From positions 5,952,001 to 6,016,000 of the forward strand of contig NZ_CP091881.1 in NCBI RefSeq assembly GCF_022163125.1: a DNA stretch of 64,000 nt. Direction: 5' to 3'. The DNA is from Paenibacillus sp. HWE-109. GTDB lineage: Bacteria; Bacillota; Bacilli; Paenibacillales; NBRC-103111. The notes under the pieces were generated by a model that saw only the letters and a program-made list of their open reading frames with translations, was not told the origin of the DNA and did not search any database. The translations under genes and the position numbers were made by a program. This document shows, piece by piece, positions 60,785 through 64,000 of this stretch; the first letter of the stretch is position 1; each line of letters starts with the position of its first letter.

Positions 60785-62527
60785 CTATGCGATTTTAAAA
60801 TATGCGACGGATTCGTTCAACGTATTCACAACCGAGCGGAGCTGCTCTGACGCAGCGGCGATGTTTTGCATCATCGCTAGCTGTTCTTCGGTTGCAGCGG
60901 CAACGTTTTGCGACTTCACAAGGATATGCGATGTACTGGATGCTGAGTGATCCATCGTCGCCGATATTTCTTGCGAACTGGCCGACATTTGCTGCGTAAT
61001 CGCTGATGTTTCATGAATTTGCGTCACAATGTGGGTGACGGATGCCATAATCGTGTGGAAGCTTTGATTTACTTCCTGCATCATCACCGAGCCTGTACTC
61101 GCTTCTTGCTTCGTCGCATTCATCGACTCAGATACGCTGGCAATCTCGACTCTCGTCTCGTGAATGAGCTGATTAATCCCATCTGCCGATTCGATGGATT
61201 GCGCCGCCAGCTTGCGGATTTCATTCGCAACGACATTGAACCCCTTGCCGTGCTCCCCCGCCCGCGCCGCCTCAATAGAAGCATTCAGCGACAAAAGATT
61301 CGTCTGATTAGCGAACGTCGTGATGCTCGAAGCAATAAGCCCGATTTGATCTGATTTGCGTGTCAAAGACAGTACAGTTAACGAAAGCTGTTCCACAGAC
61401 GCAAGCATGTTAGTGATCTGCTGCTGCAGCTTGCCAAGCAAGTCGTTCCCAATTGTCGCATGTCTGGACGTAAGCGAGGAATGATCTGCCATGACAGAAG
61501 AGTTTTCCGCAACACGTTGAATGCCAATCGCCATCTCTTCAATAGCTCTGCTTGTTTCTTCACTGCTTCTTGCTTGCACTTCGACGTCATGCGTCATTTC
61601 TTGAATGTTGGTTGCAACATGCTCAGCGGCTGACGCGGATTCCTTAGAGCTATCTGACAGCTCAACCGAGGCATCCTGCACGAATTGGGTATTGTGAGCG
61701 ATCGTCGCGATCAGCCCTTTTATTTTGAATACCATCGTATCGACAGATTCCGTTATTTTGCCGAACTCATCATTCGCATATGTCTGTTTCGGCTCGTGGC
61801 GCAGATCTCCTGCAGCAACTCGACTGGTCACAAGCATAATGGCTTTAACCGTTCTCATGATAATACTAATCACAACTCCACCGGAAACTGCCAGCAAAAT
61901 GATAAGAATTGCAATCGAAATGTAGATCGTCTTCGCGGTTTTATTATTTTGATCCCGAATATCTTCAATGCTCGTTTTCGCATATATATCGAGAATCTCC
62001 CCGATTAGATTCATGCCTTCCCGACCTTTTTCAAACGTCGCACTTAACTTCGAATCATTAATTACGCCCTTGCCTGCGGCTCCTGATTGAACAACGGCGT
62101 TCGCTTCTTTGGCCCACTGGTCAAAGTAAGTGTGGAAACCTGCTACGTTCTGCTCGATCGTCGATTTCGTCTCCGTATGCGCGACCGCGAGCAAACCCTT
62201 GCCTTTTAGAATATCATAGGCCTGTCCTACTCTTGAATTCGTTTGATCAATGTTATCCTTCAAGTCCTTAAGCTGTTTTGTTTTCTCCTCAGGGCCCAAA
62301 GTACCCGAAACCAGAAGTTGATAAGCGGTTAATGCTTGATACATATCACGGTCCGCATTGAGAATGAGCGATGTGCTCTTGTCTGTTGTCTCATAAAGGG
62401 ATGAGGCCAATACATCTGTATTGGTTTTGCTTTGCTGCAATAAATAAATGCTGGTGCCCAAGTACAGAATCGAAGGAACTAATACTAATAAAATCAGACG
62501 AACACGGATCGAAAATATTTTGGCCAA
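60785..62527 (-). CDS. methyl-accepting chemotaxis protein
   Basis: 580 residues. Membrane segments at about 8-30 and 198-220 flank a four-helix extracellular sensor. HAMP follows, then a signalling domain whose tip reads GEHGKGFNVVANEIRKLAAQ. Start is TTG 62527 with AGGGGGAG before it. It signals through CheA/CheW to flagella; ligand unknown. Monocistronic. Confidence 0.92.
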   Translation of the reverse strand: MAKIFSIRVRLILLVLVPSILYLGTSIYLLQQSKTNTDVLASSLYETTDKSTSLILNADRDMYQALTAYQLLVSGTLGPEEKTKQLKDLKDNIDQTNSRVGQAYDILKGKGLLAVAHTETKSTIEQNVAGFHTYFDQWAKEANAVVQSGAAGKGVINDSKLSATFEKGREGMNLIGEILDIYAKTSIEDIRDQNNKTAKTIYISIAILIILLAVSGGVVISIIMRTVKAIMLVTSRVAAGDLRHEPKQTYANDEFGKITESVDTMVFKIKGLIATIAHNTQFVQDASVELSDSSKESASAAEHVATNIQEMTHDVEVQARSSEETSRAIEEMAIGIQRVAENSSVMADHSSLTSRHATIGNDLLGKLQQQITNMLASVEQLSLTVLSLTRKSDQIGLIASSITTFANQTNLLSLNASIEAARAGEHGKGFNVVANEIRKLAAQSIESADGINQLIHETRVEIASVSESMNATKQEASTGSVMMQEVNQSFHTIMASVTHIVTQIHETSAITQQMSASSQEISATMDHSASSTSHILVKSQNVAAATEEQLAMMQNIAAASEQLRSVVNTLNESVAYFKIA

Positions 62528-62627
62528 GGTTAGCTCCCCCTAGAAGTAAGTTTAATCTTACTATAAAAGAAAATAATTTGATTCATATTAGCTAATTGTT
62601 AGAAATAGATGTATTTACCTAACAAAA

Positions 62628-62662
62628 ATAAGCCCAACGGCATGAATGCCATTGAGCTTATT
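62628..62662 (-). terminator. terminator of the tRNA-Asn/Ser unit
   Basis: AATAAGC...GCTTATT stem with an inner CAACGGCAT/ATGCCATTG part (one mismatch) and TTTTTG on the minus strand. It follows the tRNA-Ser 3' end. Confidence 0.75.
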
Positions 62663-62689
62663 TTTAGCTAATTATAGGACGGAGAGAGA

Positions 62690-62768
62690 GGGATTCGAAC
62701 CCTCGCACCACTTACGCAGTCTAACCCCTTAGCAGAGGGTCCCCTTATAGCCACTTGGGTATCTCTCC
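62690..62768 (-). tRNA. tRNA-Ser(GCT)
   Basis: Acceptor GGAGAGA pairs with TCTCTCC. Anticodon loop CTGCTAA with anticodon GCT. The variable arm between anticodon and T arms fits Ser. CCA is not encoded. Confidence 0.9.
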
Positions 62769-62773
62769 AAATC

Positions 62774-62849
62774 TGGCTCCCCGAACAGGACTCGAACCTG
62801 TGACAACTCGATTAACAGTCGAGTGCTCTACCAACTGAGCTATCAGGGA
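62774..62849 (-). tRNA. tRNA-Asn(GTT)
   Basis: Acceptor TCCCTGA pairs with TCGGGGA (one G-T pair), anticodon loop CTGTTAA with anticodon GTT, T-loop GGTTCGAGTCC. CCA is encoded (62774-62776). Five bases upstream of tRNA-Ser. Confidence 0.93.
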
Positions 62850-62868
62850 ATGAACAAGTTTTATTTTA

Positions 62869-63342
62869 TTATGAAGGCGACCGTAAGTCAAGTGTATACG
62901 ATTTCAACTTCCCCTTGCAATGGCCACATGCGTATTTCCGAACATCCATTTTGCGTTTGCGAAAATATTCCGTTTTACAATTAACGCATTCCAGTCTGTA
63001 TTTATAGGCTTGTTTCTGCGGAGCACGCGGCAATGAACGACAAAACCGGGTACCTCCCACTTGCGCTAGCAATGTTTTGAAATCGTGATCCTTGTGCTGA
63101 TAGCCCCGCTTTAGTATATGTAAATGATAATGGCAAAGTTCATGCTTAATGATCTTCTCAATCTCATCTCGGCCAAACGTCTCCCACTGCATCCAACTAA
63201 TTTCAATATCATGGGATTTCGTAAAATAGCGCCCTCCCGTTGACCGTAATCTCCGATTAAAACGCGCCTGATGGACAAAAGGCCTTCCAAATGATTCCAG
63301 AGAGATCATCTCGATCCATTGCTGCAGTTCCTGATCCTCCAT
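62869..63342 (-). CDS. SprT-like protein (YdcK family)
   Basis: About 157 residues. The zinc metallopeptidase-like motif IKHELCHYHLHIL (HExxH), followed by H in KDHDFKTLL, and a C-terminal zinc finger CVNCKTEYFRKRKMD...CGHCKGKL. ATG 63342 follows GGAGTG. In Bacillus the homologue lies beside cmpA, as here. Biological role is not defined. Confidence 0.9.
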   Translation of the reverse strand: MEDQELQQWIEMISLESFGRPFVHQARFNRRLRSTGGRYFTKSHDIEISWMQWETFGRDEIEKIIKHELCHYHLHILKRGYQHKDHDFKTLLAQVGGTRFCRSLPRAPQKQAYKYRLECVNCKTEYFRKRKMDVRKYACGHCKGKLKSYTLDLRSPS

Positions 63343-63456
63343 GTTTGTGCACTCCTTTGACAAGTTCTCACTTGAATTTGTACCGTATGTACCGCTATAC
63401 TGTCAAGTAGAAAAGAAGAATCGTCAGCTAGCCACAGAAAGGATTGGAACAACCTT

Positions 63457-63810
63457 ATGCCACAAATGCGATACGTCATTCTCAAGCTCGAACAACAGCT
63501 GGAATTCGTTGAAATGCCCTCATCCCATGCCTATCAATTAACTGCACTCAATCAAAGGCTGCACAAAGAATTAGAGAAACTAACCGCTCAAGAAGTCCCT
63601 AAGCTTCCACGCGTTATTGCGGAATGCGATGACTTGGAACTGGTCGGTACAGCGCACACACTTACACAAGGCCTGGATTACATTAATAATTTAGAAAAAT
63701 CCTTCGCTGGCATTCAAGAAAAATCCTACCCGCTTATTTCCTTACTAACAGAGATCCGCGCCCTTCAAGCGCAGCTCGAACAGTGGTATGAAGATGAATT
63801 CGAAGGCTAA
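63457..63810 (+). CDS. conserved small protein of unknown function
   Basis: 117 residues, mostly helical with Leu-rich heptads (VILKLEQQLEFVEM, ALNQRLHKELEKL, LTEIRALQAQLEQWYEDEF), so probably coiled coil. No signal peptide or membrane segment. The ribosome site is weak (AAAGGATT, 13 bases away); an ATG at 63466 is an alternative start. Divergent from the SprT-like gene. I do not recognise the family. Confidence 0.7.
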   Translation: MPQMRYVILKLEQQLEFVEMPSSHAYQLTALNQRLHKELEKLTAQEVPKLPRVIAECDDLELVGTAHTLTQGLDYINNLEKSFAGIQEKSYPLISLLTEIRALQAQLEQWYEDEFEG

Positions 63811-63918
63811 CCTTTAAAAAAAGCCCAAGTAATAGAGCACCGCATGCAGGAGGACCTGCACCCTATCGAGCAAACCTTCATATGCTATTAGTACATAGCG
63901 AGGAAGGGGATGGGCACA

Positions 63919-64000
63919 TGCCGCAATGGCTCTGTAATCAATTAATGCGGGCCTTCCAGAATAAAAACCGCAGACAAATCCGATTGCTGAATGATAGCTG
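63919..64000 (+). CDS. cmpA: cortex morphogenetic protein CmpA, 3' end outside the window
   Basis: The visible 27 codons read MPQWLCNQLMRAFQNKNRRQ then IRLLNDS and are open to the edge. This matches the start of CmpA, a peptide of about 37 residues that triggers breakdown of the spore protein SpoIVA when the coat is wrong. GGGGATGG precedes the ATG. Neighbouring SprT-like gene supports the call. Only the last ten or so residues are missing. Confidence 0.82.

Overview
The window is chromosomal DNA from a low-to-mid GC, spore-forming Firmicute, most probably a Paenibacillus. The pointers are a paeninodin-type lasso peptide operon with a precursor kinase, two YesM/YesN-type two-component systems beside Lpl-type ABC transporters, an IS1182-family element, a CmpA-like spore cortex gene and several families of intergenic repeats. 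Nearly all genes up to 57.9 kb lie on the minus strand. No CRISPR array, rRNA or prophage was seen.

Region 1 (1-30.4 kb) is an exopolysaccharide (EPS) locus with a lasso peptide operon inside it. In transcription order (right to left) it holds: an HD-GYP protein and a LuxR-type regulator; an export-control operon (Wzz-like protein, BY-kinase, HlyD-type lipoprotein, modular secreted protein, 62-aa peptide, orphan PqqD-like protein); the lasso operon (cyclase, precursor, HprK-like kinase, B1, B2, nucleotidyltransferase, ABC exporter); an eight-gene sugar-assembly operon (GT32, acetyltransferase, GT4, pyruvyltransferase, GT4, flippase, acyltransferase 3, large beta-helix protein); and a precursor-sugar operon (CapD/FlaA1-type enzyme, galU, two GT4 enzymes) that runs off the left edge. 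No initiating sugar-phosphate transferase or Wzy polymerase was recognised, so the locus probably continues to the left.

The most interesting regional signal is regulatory. Three of these operons (lasso, sugar assembly, CapD/galU) have TTGACA promoters decorated with a 16-bp palindrome of consensus GTTCTTTATAAAGAAC. In two of them the palindrome sits exactly in the 17-bp spacer between -35 and -10. The half-site matches the published SinR site GTTCTYT. The wzz operon has the same layout with a different palindrome, GATAC-N5-GTATC. The lasso peptide thus appears wired to biofilm matrix control. The lasso precursor is itself odd: by the usual leader rule its only plausible ring acceptor is Asp10, one residue beyond the 7-9 positions known for the class.

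Region 2 (30.6-36.9 kb) holds a collagen-like, probably spore-associated protein, a four-gene mannose operon (GT4, six-hairpin glycosidase-like protein, mannose-1-phosphate guanylyltransferase, DUF1861 beta-propeller), ribosomal protein L25/Ctc and a small XRE regulator. Region 3 (36.9-39.7 kb) is a repeat-rich stretch split by an IS1182-family element with clear ends and a 4-bp target duplication, followed by a decayed golvesin-like fragment.

Region 4 (39.7-57.9 kb) has two sugar-uptake loci. One is an ABC importer and YesMN pair leading into a secreted GH101 endo-alpha-N-acetylgalactosaminidase. The other is an Lpl-type importer followed by its own YesMN pair. A cupin gene and a repeat cluster lie between them. 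Region 5 (58-64 kb) holds an IS110 remnant, an AT-rich secreted orphan, four tRNA genes (Leu, Glu, Ser, Asn), a CorA transporter, a chemotaxis receptor, an SprT-like protein, a conserved small protein and the start of cmpA. Three genes (the CapD-type enzyme and both Lpl permeases) appear to start at CTG, which standard gene callers would miss.
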